A stretch of 64,000 nucleotides of DNA from the NCBI GenBank assembly GCA_902806565.1, contig CADCXA010000038.1, positions 115,213-179,212 on the forward strand. The letters run 5' to 3'. Below the pieces are notes generated by a model. That model had not been told where the DNA came from. It saw only the letters and a program-made list of their open reading frames with translations, and searched no databases. Origin of the DNA: Hypoxylon rubiginosum (taxonomy: Eukaryota > Ascomycota > Sordariomycetes > Xylariales > Hypoxylaceae). Within the stretch, counting starts at the first letter, position 1. Each line of letters starts with the position of its first letter. Positions 31,320 to 42,959 of the stretch are shown here, in pieces. Made by a program: the position numbers and the translations under genes.

Positions 31320-34300
31320 TATATACCTAGGTAAATATATTAAAATATATACCTTAATTAAAATGAAAAATAACTAGCGTTATTTTAAACTTATATATAC
31401 TTAATTTATATATAAATATATATATCTAAAAATATATACGTTTAATAAATATATAATATAACGGTTTTAATATATTTTATTAAGTAATTTTATCCGTTAT
31501 TTTTTAACAATAAAATAAAAGTCCCGTTATAAAAATATATTCCATTTATATTATATCTTTATAACTATAATTTAATTATAATTATAATTTAATTATATAT
31601 ATATTTATATATTTTATATATATATATATTAAGTTTAAATAAATAATAATTTTAATATATTATTATATACCTAAATATAAATCTAAGTAAAAATCCGCGT
31701 TATATATTATTATACGAAATTTATAATTATAAGTATTTATTAATATATATATTATTTTAAAACTTTAAAATTTATTTTTTTTTTTATTTTTAATAATTAT
31801 TTAAATAAACTATATAACGTTTTTTATATATTTTTATATAATATAATAAAAATTTATATTAAAAACTTAAAATAGTTTTAATTTAATATAATAATTTTTA
31901 TAAATCTTAAAATTTTTAATTTTTTTTAATTTAAATAGAAATTTAAAATTTTATTTATATTTTAAAATTATTATTTAATTTTTATTTTATTATTACTTTA
32001 AATATTTAATTAATATATATTAATCTCGTTATTTTAATTTAAGTTATTTTTATTTATTTAACTTTAATTAATTTATATATTAATATATAAAATACATGTT
32101 TATTAAAATTTATAATTATAAGTTTTTTTAATTAAATAAACTATTTAAATTAAACTATATAACATTAATTTTTTCTTTTTTAAGTTTTATTTTAAAGCGT
32201 TATTTTATAAATATAAAAGTTTATAAATTTCTTTAATTACTACTAATAAAAGTTTTTAATAAAATATTTAATTTTTTTATTAAATAAATAATTATAAGGT
32301 TTTTAAATTTAATGTTTTTTAATAAGTTATTTTTCTTATTTAATTAAGTATTTTATTTTTTTTAGGTTTTTTATAAAGTTTTTTATTTTTTTTATTTAAT
32401 AGTTTTTTATTTTAATTAAAATTATCTTTTATAAAATTTAATTAAAATTAAATAATATTTAATTATTAATACGATAAAATTTAATAAAAAAAATATAAAA
32501 TAAATTATAAATTTTCCAGCCTTTAAAAAATATAAATTTTATAATAATTAAAAAAATTACTTTTTAAATTTTAAAAAATTTTAATATTTTTTAGTTTAGC
32601 TTTTTTATAAGTTTTCTTGTTTTTACGTTTTTAATATTTAATATAATTAGTTGTTTTTTAATGTATTTAAAGTTTTTAATATGTTTTTTATTTATTTAAA
32701 TTTTTATTTATTACCGGTTTTACTTAAGGTATTTTTAGGTATCTTTTTAAATTTAAGTTATCTAATAAAAATAAAATTGGTTTTTTAGGTTTTTAAATGT
32801 TTTAAATAAAAGATTATATATTATAAAATAATAATTATAATTAATATAAAAAAATATTATATAAAAAAAAAATAAAATTATATTATTATAAATAAATTTA
32901 ACTGTAAAAAATAAATTTTTTTAGTTGTTTATTTTATAGTTAATAAATAATTATAAGTAAATTTTAAAAATTTAATTAAATTATTTAATTTAACTGTTAA
33001 TTTAAAAATAAAAAGTTATATTTATATAAAATTTAATATCTATTAACTTAAAAAAATTCTTTTATAAATATACTATAAATTTAAAGTTTTTATTAAAAAT
33101 AATATTTAATAGTATATTATATAGTTTTTAATATTTTTTAATAAAAATTTTAATAAAATTATTAGTTTTTTTCTTTTTTATTTTAAAAAAAAAAAAATAA
33201 ATTATTTTTATAAAAAAATTTATTATTATTTATATAAAATTATATTTATTTAATAATAGTAAATTTATAATAAAATTTATTATAATAATATATTAAGATT
33301 TATAATAAAGTTTTATAAACTAAAAAAAACTATAAAATACGTGTTTTAAGATTTTATTTTTTTAATATTTTAAATATTCTTTAATATATTTTTTAATTAT
33401 ATTTTTTAAGTTAAACCATTAAAAGTTATAAATAATTAACTTTATAGTTTTATTTATTCTTATATAACTAACAATATATATATTATACTTAGATTTTATA
33501 ATTTCTTATTATAAAGTTATTAATACTTATAAACGGTTCTTATAATAAAATAAATTATTTTATATCTTTATATCTTTTTTTAGTTAATTCTTTTATTTTA
33601 AATAAATAAGATTTTTTAATATAACTTTTTTAAGATTTTTTATAAACTCTAGTAATTATTATAATATTTTAAAATTATAAAGTTACTTTAATATAAATAA
33701 AATAACGGTTAAAATAATAAATATAATTTCTTATAAATACAAAAAATATTTTTTTTATAAAACTAAAATAATTAACTAGTTTTTAACTCCTTTTTTTTCA
33801 AAGCAATATTATAATAATTTAAATAAAATATTAACTTTTTTATTTAAATATCCTAATTAATAATTAATAATAAATTAATATAAAATAAGTTATTAAGTTT
33901 ATTAAGCTTATTTTTAATTTAATATTTTAATAATAATAAAATAAAAAAAATTTTAATAATTAAAATAAACTTTAATTTAATAATATACTCTTTTAAAATA
34001 TTATTTTTATTTCTTAAAAAAATTAATAATATTTAATAGTTTTTTATTATAGATTTTATAGTTTATTTTAACTAGGTTTAATTTTTAAAAATAAAATGTT
34101 ATAAAATAAAATTTCCTGGTTTTATTTTTTTAAAATAAAATTAATTTTATTATAAAGTTTAAAATGTTTATTTTAATATAAATAATTAAATTTAAATTAA
34201 AATGGGTAAAAATTAAAATGGTTATAAATTAATCCTTTAATATTTTAAAGGTAATTAATATTAACTTTATTTATCTTTAGTTTTTTTTATTTTCCTTATT

Positions 34301-37300
34301 AATATTTATTAAAAGTTTAATTATTATAAAAAAATTATAAATAAAATATTAATAAAAGTTTATAAATTTTATAAATTACTGGTATTTTTTAAAGTTAGTT
34401 AAATTTTCTTATTTTTAAATACTTTTAATTTTATTTAAACTTATAAATATATTATTAACTTTAATAATATATTTTAAAAATTTAACTTTTTAAATTTTTT
34501 AAAAATATTTTTTTAGTAATATAGTTAAATAATGTTTTATTAGTTATTTAAAAATTTTTTTTATTAAAATATTATATTTTTTTTAAGTGTTTTTATAAAT
34601 AAAGATATTATTAAAATAAATAAATATATTAATGTTAATTAAATTTTAAAAAATATTATTTATTATAACTTAAAAAATTATTAAAATATTAATAAGTTTA
34701 AAAAGTATTACTAAATATTTATATAAATTATATTTATATTTAAAAGTTATTTTTTATTTATCTTTTTCCTTAATTTATATAAAATTAAATTTAAACTTAA
34801 AATTAATTTTAATAAAAAATTTAATGGTTTTAAATTATATTTAAAATTTTATAATTAAAAAGATTAAATAATAAATTAATATAATAATAATATTAAGTTT
34901 TTAATAATTAATAATAAGTTATAATAAATTTTTTAAATTTATTTTTTTAATAAATATTATTAAAATAATATATAATAAAATAGATTTTTTAATTTTTCTT
35001 ATATTAATTATTTTTTTTAGTTAAAACTTTAAGGTAGATAATTCCTTTTTACTTATAATATAAAAAGGTTTTTAAAGAAATGTTTTTTTTTTATAAAAGT
35101 TTATAATATAATTTTAAAGTTAATAATTAAGGAATTATTATCCTGTTTTTTAAGTTATAATTAAGTAAAATTCTTGGAATTTCTTAAAAATGTTTTTAAG
35201 TGCTTTTTAAGTATCCGCTTAAATTATAACTGAGATAAAAAAAAGCGCTAATAAGTTTATTAAGATTTTATTTATATAGTTTTTTTTATAATATTTAAAA
35301 ATAAATTGGATTTTTTAAGTTTAAAAAAAAAAATAAACTAGTTAATATTATTTAAATTATTATTAAAAAAAAATAATATTATATTTTTTATTTAAATTAA
35401 TAAGTTTAAAATTAAAATAAGTAAAATAATTTTTTTAATATTATAATATAAAAGTTTTTAAATAAAATTTATTTTTTTATTTAAACATTAAAGCGTTAAA
35501 ATTTATTATTAATTAAAAATATTATTATTTATAAATAAGGATTTTTTATTAGTATGTTTTAAAAAAAAATATAACTGGTATATTATTTTTAATATCTATA
35601 AATACCTTTATTTAATATTCCTTATTATTATAAATAAATATTATTTTATAAATAAATTAACTTTTAAAATATAGTTTAAAAGTTAATTTATTAAAAATTA
35701 AAAACCTTTTATAATTTATAGTTTAATATATTAAAAAAAAGTATAAAAATTTATTAATATTTTTTATAACTTTATATATTTTTTTTAATTTTAGTTATTT
35801 AATAAATAAAATTTATTATAATTTTTATATTTTAATTAAAATAAATTTATTATTAAGTTATTAGTTTTTTATTAATATAATAAAATAACTATTTAAAAAT
35901 CTAAATTAAAGTTTTTTTTTTTAATAATTTTTTAAAAAAAAAACTTTATTAAAATTAAATTAATTTTTACTTTTTTTATAAGTGTAAAAGCTAATATTAT
36001 ATTGTTACTAGATTTTTACTTTATAAAAATAACTTTTTTTAAAGCTATAAACAATTCCTTTTTATTAATATTTTTTTTTATAAAATAAAATAAAATATTA
36101 TAATTATTTTTTTTATAACGTTAATATAAACACTTGTTCTTTTTATATTAATTAATATTCGCTTAATTAATTTTTTATAAAGTTTCTTTATTAAAAACTT
36201 AATATTTATTTTTAAAATTAAATTAATTATTATTTATTTATTAATTTTATTTTTTTAAAAATTAATTTTAATTAAGTTTAAAATAATTATCCTTACCATG
36301 AGATTAATAATTTAATTTTAATTATTTTATTATTAAATTAAATTTACTTTTTTTTAATATATTAAAGTTTATAAATATATTTTTATAGATTTACCTGGTT
36401 TTTTAAATAATATTAATAAATTTTTTATTATTATCCAGGAAATTTTTTTAATAAAAATATATTAATTTAATAATTTTATTTAATAAAATTTTAACAATAT
36501 AATTTTAAAAAATTATTTTAAATTATTAAACTAATTTATTAAAATCTAGTATTTTAATAAAATACTAAATTATATTTTTATAATATTTAAGCTTAGATAT
36601 TTTTTTTAAATTATAATACCTTTTTAAAAGGTTTTTAAAATGTTTTTTTAAAGTAAGTTTATAATTTATTTAAAAGTTTATAAGTTTTATTTACCTTATT
36701 ATTTATAATTTTTACTAATATTATATTTAAATCTTATTTATTAATAAAAACCTTATTTAATTAATATAATAATAATCCTTTAAAAAGTTTTTTATATATG
36801 TTTTTATATATAATTTTATTTTTAAATATTAAAATTAAAACTTAAAAAAGTTTTTATTATTATAAATAATAAGTTTATTAAAATATATAAAATTAATAAT
36901 AATAAAAGCGGGGTAAATTAATTATTTAAACGCTTAAACCAGTTTATTTTTTAATATAATTAAAAAAATTAATTTAATATATAAAATATAAAAAAATAAT
37001 AACCTTTATAAAAGTTTTAATGATAATTTATTTTTTTTATTATTAAAATTATCCAGGTTATTACTAGAATCATTAAAAAAAAATAATAAATTATCTTTTT
37101 TATTTCCTTTAAATATAAAAAATTTAACTTAAATAAAATTAAACTAAACCTAAATATTAATAGTAATCCTTTTAATTTAACTAGTTTATAAAGCTTAGGT
37201 AAATAATTAATTTTTTATTTTTACTTTTAAGTTAAAATATATAAATAAAAAGTAAATATTAAAAATAATATCAATTTAAATTAATTATTAAAAGTTTAAT

Positions 37301-38760
37301 TTAAATATAACTTATTTTTTTATACTTTTAAATACTAATTATATATTAATTGGTTAATTAATAATTAATTATTTAATAAATTTAATAAAAATGGTTTTAA
37401 TATATATTTAAAAATTTAATAGTTACTTTTAAAAAATTTAATTTAATTAAACTAAGTTAATATATTTTTAGGTAAATAATTTATTAATTTATAAGTTTTT
37501 AATAATAGTTTATTTAATAATCTTATCTTAAGTTTTTTTATAAATATTAAAATTAATACATAATAACTCTAAAATTAAATATTATTTTTAAACAACCTAA
37601 ATTAATTTATTAATTACGGCTTATTATATAATATTATTATTTATAAATTTAATAATAATCCCCTAAACTTATTATAAAAATACTTAACTAAATTATTTAA
37701 TTTAATGTTTAAAATTAATAATTTAAATTATTAATATTTTAATTTTTATATTATATATTTAAATAATAATATTATAAATTATATAAAAAGTGTTATAATT
37801 TTCATGGATTTTTTAATTTTTTTAATAAGTAATATTTATTTAAATTATTAAAATTTATATAATATTATAAAAGTTTTATATTTAAATATAAAATTATAAA
37901 ATTTATTTTAAAAAATTAATAATAATAATATTAAATATAGTAAAATCAAAGGTATTTTTTATAATTAGTTTATAATTTTAAGGTTAATAAAATATAAAAG
38001 TTAAATTTTTAAATTAAAATATTATTTTTATTTTAATAGGTTTTTAAATAATAAAAAAAATATTAAATTTAACAGGAAATTTTTTAAGTTTTTAACGAGG
38101 AAAAAATAAAAAAAACCTTTATTAATATTATTTATATAAAAAGTTAATTAATTAAAAGGTTTTTTTAACTAAAAGAATCTTAAATTTAGATTTTTTAAAA
38201 AATAAAATAAGCTTTTCTTATTTTAATAATTTTAAAATAAAATATAATAAAGTTATTAATAAAAGTAATAATAATATTAAATTATAAAAAAGTTACATTA
38301 AAATAATAATATAAGTTACTTTAAAAAAAATATCTCTTAATAATAATAAAAAAATATTACTTATTAAAAAAAAAAGTTTTAAATTATTAAAAGAAATTAT
38401 AAAATAATTAACTTAAAGTAAAAAAGTTTTAAAATATTTAATATTTTAAAAGTTTTTATTAATTATTTAAATTTAATATAATTTTTAAAAGAAGTAAAAA
38501 TTATTTATAATAAAAGTTTATATTAAAAACTTAAAATAATTTTAATTTAATATAATAATTTTTATAAATTTTAAAGTTTTTAATTCCTTTTAATTTAAAT
38601 AAAAATTTAAAACTTTATTTATATTTTAAAGTTACTACTTAATTTTTATTTTATTACCATTTTAAGTACTTAATTAATATGTGTTAGTTTTGTTATTTTA
38701 GTCTGAGTTATTTCTATCTATTTAACCTTAGTTAACTTACATATCAATATATAGGATATG
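31320..38760. repeat. RIP-degraded A+T-rich block 1
   Basis: Nearly every base is A or T, G and C occur singly, and no open frame above about 60 residues survives, against ordinary composition on both sides. The block encloses an LTR retrotransposon (31842-38828). Sequence normalises gradually from about 38,640 to 38,760, inside the right LTR. About 520 bp of degraded sequence lies left of the element. RIP is inferred from the LTR comparison, where differences are C-to-T and G-to-A. Confidence 0.85.
31842..32164. repeat. Left LTR of element 1 (heavily RIP-mutated)
   Basis: This is a direct repeat of 38506-38828. In the last 60 bases I count about two dozen differences from the right copy, every one C-to-T or G-to-A, with no insertion or deletion. 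Confidence 0.85.
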
Positions 38761-38828
38761 CGTTTACCAAAATCTGTAACCATGGGTTTCTCTAATCAGG
38801 TAAGCCACTCGGATCGAGCCGTGTGACA
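38506..38828. repeat. Right LTR of element 1 (partly spared)
   Basis: Its first half is as A+T-rich as the left copy. From about 38,640 C and G reappear, and the last 70 bases have ordinary composition. It ends GTGTGACA directly before the target duplication CACAG. Confidence 0.85.
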
Positions 38829-40242
38829 CACAGCTAGCCACATCTCGCTTTTCATTCCGACAGTCTAAGACAGTAGACAGCCTCTTCGGGAATCAGTCAC
38901 AGTCACACCGAGCATCACATTATAGATATCAGTTGGTTCAGTCATGCACAGTTGTGCAATAAGCTATCACTATAAATCCCGCTCACCCCCCGTGTCATAA
39001 CCGCCTGCATTTGACCAATGTCATCAAACAGCGCATACATTACTTTGAAGCACTGAGAAACTTATGCCACGCTATAACCTGACGAACCCCTATAACGCAC
39101 GTCTCACAAACCCGGTCCTTCTCACTCTCCACCCGGAGGGGGGAGGCTTCGTTCATGAATCCTTGTAGATGTCCTTCGAATAATCGTCTACGCTAGATAC
39201 AAGGAGTCAATGCAGGGACTGCGATAGACCAGGCTCGCTCCACAAAATGGCGCATCTTCCTAGTGAGTGGACGAGCTGGGGCCAGGAAATCTCTGCCCAG
39301 ATGTCCTGGCGATAGTATAAGCTCTTCTGCCTCATTCGTTGGGGAACAGAGCGCTGGATACACCTAAAATTAAACTCAGAATAGTAATGGATGGCATACG
39401 CATCGTACACAATGTCCTGTGGCCGGCAGTCGAAGAGGCCATACCATGATTAGTAGCTTTAGTAGGAGTCCAACATGAATAATGGAAGTTGATGGGGGTT
39501 TGTCCACGAGTTCACTCTTGTAAATAGAGTAGAAGTAAAACAAGACACTTCAATGGGCATAGTAAACTTGAGCTCTATATACCTACACTCTAGGTAGGAT
39601 TATACTAATCTAGGTCTCGAAAACAGCAGTGTTATTACTCGTAGTCACTTTCTACTTAGACATAGCGATATCCAACTTCAGGAGTCCTTGGAACATGGGA
39701 CTGTTTCTCTACCTACCAATTACAAATCGATAACCTCGTGATACCTCGTGGTGTATAGGTGCCTTGCTATTTGACGAAGTCTGGCCGAAGCACCTCTATA
39801 AGATAGTTTACTAGAAAGCTACAAGGTATTGTCGTGTCCTCCTAGACCTATGTTCAGCACCAAAATCACTTCCATGCCATAAGAGTCTACTAGGCAGCCC
39901 TCTACACCACGACGTCTACCAAGCTAACAACGTTTATGCCTTAGCCAGTCTCACGCGCCAGGCTATCCGCGTACCCGCACTGCTCTATACGGGCTGCTTG
40001 TGGATAGGCCCGGCGGTTTGTTTCGATCATCAAATTATCTGGATAGGCATGTGAACTTGTTCGCAACTTCTAGCCATAACTACTAGTCACAACTTCTTGC
40101 TAGGTACCTTAGGTAAGTAGGTAGCTGTGATTCTTCTATGGGCTGTTTAAACTGTGTCCATTCCGTTGCTCTCCACTTGATTACACCTCCCTTCACTGGA
40201 ATACAACCTCTAGTAACACTTTCGAAGATATTCGGAAGGTAG
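38829..40242. other. Gene-poor interval right of element 1
   Basis: About 1.4 kb of ordinary base composition. A minus-strand open stretch at 39207-39450 begins after a possible acceptor (CCACAG) and is read as DIVYDAYAIHYYSEF; I cannot place it in a family or extend it, so it is not called a gene. The rest shows many stops in all frames. It may hold the 3-prime untranslated region of the NLR gene or a decayed gene. Confidence 0.45.
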
Positions 40243-42959
40243 TTAGACTCGCCTTCTTTTTACCCGTCGAGTATTCCCGTCCAATACTTGTGTTACTTCC
40301 GCCTCGTCCGTGAGACGATCACCCAACAGTTTTAACACTTGCATCTTGTTGAAAGCCCAGTTGTAGCTAGAAAGGGTTGTTAGTTTACACAGAACATCCG
40401 AGAACAGAGTGAAGTGCTGCATGTGGCTTACCTTCGTCCAATGTCAACTATCCTTTGAACAACAATATCTCCTATGGCGGAGTTGTTGCTTGAAGCAGAT
40501 ATTAGACTAAATTGCGGGTCGTTGTTGATGCATTGCCTGACATAATGTTCCATCGCCGGCCTTATATTGCCGACTGTGCAATTAATATCTGTCCACGCGG
40601 TTGGGGCAGCCCAGTCGTCCAGCGATTGTCTGGTACGGAGCGAAACATTACCGGAAAGTAGCAGGTGGAAATGCGGAAAGTTTCTGCCAAGGATATCTCT
40701 TATTAAATTCAGGTAGAGATCTCGTTCGTTTATTTCGACGTGGTCCAGGCCATCAATGATCAAGTAGGTCTCTCCAGGCTGGGTCTCATTCGCTGCCGGG
40801 GGAGGATTTGGACAAAGTTGAATAAGGATCCGAATGAGAACATCGTGGAGTTCGGGAGCGGTAGGCGCCCTCGCCGGATGGAACCGCGTGCTTTCGGTAT
40901 ATAGCGCGCGGAGAGCTGGAAATACGTCGTTGGGCGGACATAGCTGGTCAATAACGGTACGGCAGAAAAAACTGAAGCCGTAGTCTTCGGAATCACATAA
41001 GAAATAAGCAAGAGAGTCTCGAGACCGTCCAAATTGTGACTGCCGGCAAGCCTGCCTCGTACTCTCGACGATAGACGAACAGAGCGTCGTCTTGCCGAAT
41101 GAGTGCCCACCTCCTATACGTACGAGGGACCTGTTATCGTCCCAGACTCTCGGCCTTCCTGAAACCGATTGAACAAGATCAAACGGTAACCGAACGTGAT
41201 CTAACGTAGCTCTTAGGACATCGGTTTGGTCGATGGGACCAAGCCAGGCGTTGACTAAGGCCCTCTCGCTTCGCTTCGGGATTTCGTAGACTACAACCAA
41301 AGTCATCGTTAGGATTCACCTCTGCCGCCATTTACCATCATCGGAGCAACGTACTGGTACCCTCGCGTGCCGCCCCTTCGCCCATCAAGTTCCTCAGCCA
41401 GTTGCTCTGCTCTCCAAAGTCCCTGCACGTAACAACATTCAACGGTAGTTTGGGTACTGGAATTTCCAATCCCTCTGCGAGTAGTACGTAATGTCGGGCA
41501 CCGAGGTCCTTATATTCCTCCCCGACCCACTGCGTGTATGAAAATATGTCCCGTTAGCATTTCTCCTTTGGTACTTGAGAATCATATAAATGGAAACACA
41601 ACAAGTTTTTGTACATACCTCCAAGAGCTTGCCGAGGTTTGGATCTCCTAGTCCGGCTCCGCTGCCAATGAACAGTATAGTCTTGTCGGTCAGTGTAGCT
41701 CTTAAGGTGTCCTGGACCACCTTGTCATTCACAACCGAGTAGTAGTCCCTCGTGGAGAGCACGACCTTTGCGGGGTTTTTCCAGGTGCCGTGAGGATGGA
41801 ATACGTATTTGTTGGTAGATCCTCGCCGCCACCTATACACACCCGCATCGTTTCCGCTGTCGACGGCCTCCAATCCGCAGTATTTCTCGATTAGGCCGTC
41901 GTAGTTCGTTGTCATCAGAGAAGCCCCCCTTCCGTGAAGAGCATTCAATACTTCAAGAATGTCTGGAAACGAGACGTAGTCGATTAAATTTTGGAACTCT
42001 GACCGTAACCAAGTCGCGTCTAGTGTACAAAATCGTGTCTGTTAGTAATTTATCGCACCCCAGTCTAGTAGAAGTGAGGCTTTTCCGGGATATGTCAAGC
42101 CAGAGTTGGACTTCAAGTGAACAAAGGAGTGGTTTCACATACTACAAAAGGTTAGCTATGGTTATAATTAACTAGACATGGGAGGGAAGTTGGGGAATCC
42201 AGGGTTGGGATGGGAGTATGACATGTCTGTATACATTATACATACCAAAGATCGGGGCGTTTACTCATTATATCCTGTATTCTATAGGCGGCATCAAGGA
42301 AATCGTTGGTGGTAGGATTATCAAGGTCTAGTAGTCGTTTTGCCTCCCTGATCTCCGCCGCGTGTTCTCTTGCAAAAGCTACGGCCTCTACTTCGATATA
42401 CTCTATTGCGCCATTCATAACCCCGTTCCAGCTCATTCGTTGCTTCTGCGAGGCTCTAACGGAATGGAGAGTTATTCCCGATCCGACACCTGGTGTGTAA
42501 GAGCGTGTCTGTTAGTAATTAATCCATTGCCTTGTATTCCAGAAAAATCGTGGCTCTTCCGTCAACCCTCCTAATATCGAGCCAGACTTGAAACCTCGAG
42601 AGAAAGAGGAAGCAAATTGTCCTACATACTATAAAGAGGTTAATTATAATCAACTAAGTGTCAAACGGAGATTGGACAAGGTCGGAGACGAGACTACGAC
42701 GTGTTTTTATCTATACGTACCATATTACCAGACGCCCGGCGTTCAGTTCTTCTCGGAGCCGTTTTACGCTCTCCTGCTGTCTTCTCTGGGCATTAAACTG
42801 CCGCCTCGCTAACCTGTTCTGTTCATCTTGTTCCATTTGGGCAATCCTAGCGGCTTCTCTTGCCGCCGCATCAGCTGCATCCTGACGCGCAATAACATTC
42901 ATAGCGCCTAGGAGATCCTGAGGCGACGGTGGCGCAGCAGCTGGGCCGGGTTGCGCCAT
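40243..42959 (-). CDS. SIR2-NACHT NLR-type protein (STAND NTPase with N-terminal SIR2-like domain)
   Basis: Six exons, 42959-42722, 42489-42247, 42019-41619, 41529-41355, 41290-40432 and 40366-40243, encode 679 residues. Residues 1-79 form an Ala/Glu/Arg-rich predicted coiled coil. The SIR2-like domain (about 75-350) keeps VGSGIT (81-86), TTNYD (197-201, Asn199), HPHG (235-238) and a second glycine motif, FIGSGAGLGDPNL, so the NAD-binding residues look intact. The NACHT-type NTPase (about 375-620) has Walker A GGHSFGKTT (413-421) and Walker B YLIIDGLD (528-535). The end is basic (RRVKRRRV) and no WD, ankyrin or TPR repeats follow. Known relatives are fungal NLRs of non-self recognition and bacterial SIR2-STAND anti-phage NADases. 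Two introns are twin introns; the 64-nt intron 41291-41354 fuses the SIR2 and NACHT frames, otherwise separated by TGA at 41340. Splicing is inferred, not tested. Confidence 0.8.
42020..42246 (-). other. Twin intron (stwintron, [D1,2] type) B in the NLR gene
   Basis: Same architecture as twin intron A. Exon 2 ends with T at 42247 and 42246 is the outer-donor G. The inner intron is 42245-42142 (104 nt; GTATGT, branch GCTAAC, acceptor TTTTGTAG). The next bases TATGTG restore outer donor GTATGT. The outer intron (123 nt after inner excision) has TACTAACAGACACG and ends ACACTAG at 42020. Exons join in frame as RPDL-Y-ATWLRSEF. Its sequence resembles twin intron A in several places, including the whole branch-site region. 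Confidence 0.8.
42490..42721 (-). other. Twin intron (stwintron, [D1,2] type) A in the NLR gene
   Basis: Exon 1 ends with T at 42722. Base 42721 is G, the first base of the outer intron. An inner intron follows, 42720-42629 (92 nt; donor GTACGT, branch region AATTAAC, acceptor TTTATAG). The next bases are TATGTAGG, so removing the inner intron makes G+TATGT, a perfect outer donor. The outer intron (140 nt after inner excision) has TACTAAC and ends CACACCAG at 42490. The exons then join in frame as LVI-C-VGSGIT. Read as one simple GT-AG intron, the frame is off by one and hits a stop within 11 codons. Confidence 0.8.

Larger units (their letters stand above)
31842..38828. mobile_element. RIP-inactivated LTR retrotransposon, about 7.0 kb, with target-site duplication
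   Basis: Two direct copies, 31842-32164 and 38506-38828, match base for base with a constant offset of 6664 and no gap, so each LTR is 323 bp. Ends fit TG...CA once RIP is allowed for (left terminus now TA, right terminus ACA). The five bases left of the element are TATAA and the five right of it are CACAG; these are the same 5-bp duplication if the left copy suffered C-to-T and G-to-A changes. The interior (about 6.3 kb) is too degraded to read a gag or pol frame, so superfamily and orientation are not assigned. Only the end of the right LTR has escaped mutation. Confidence 0.82.

Noticed and set aside
40428..41306. A separate NACHT gene starting at the ATG at 41306
   Set aside because: The start lies 32 bases after the SIR2 stop on the same strand, lacks a promoter gap, and the frame joins the SIR2 exon in phase through a standard 64-nt intron. 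One fused gene is simpler.
42020..42721. Frameshift pseudogene explanation for the SIR2 exons
   Set aside because: Two independent one-base shifts exactly at intron borders, both repaired by the same inner-intron geometry, are better explained by twin introns. No other defect is seen in the 679-residue frame.
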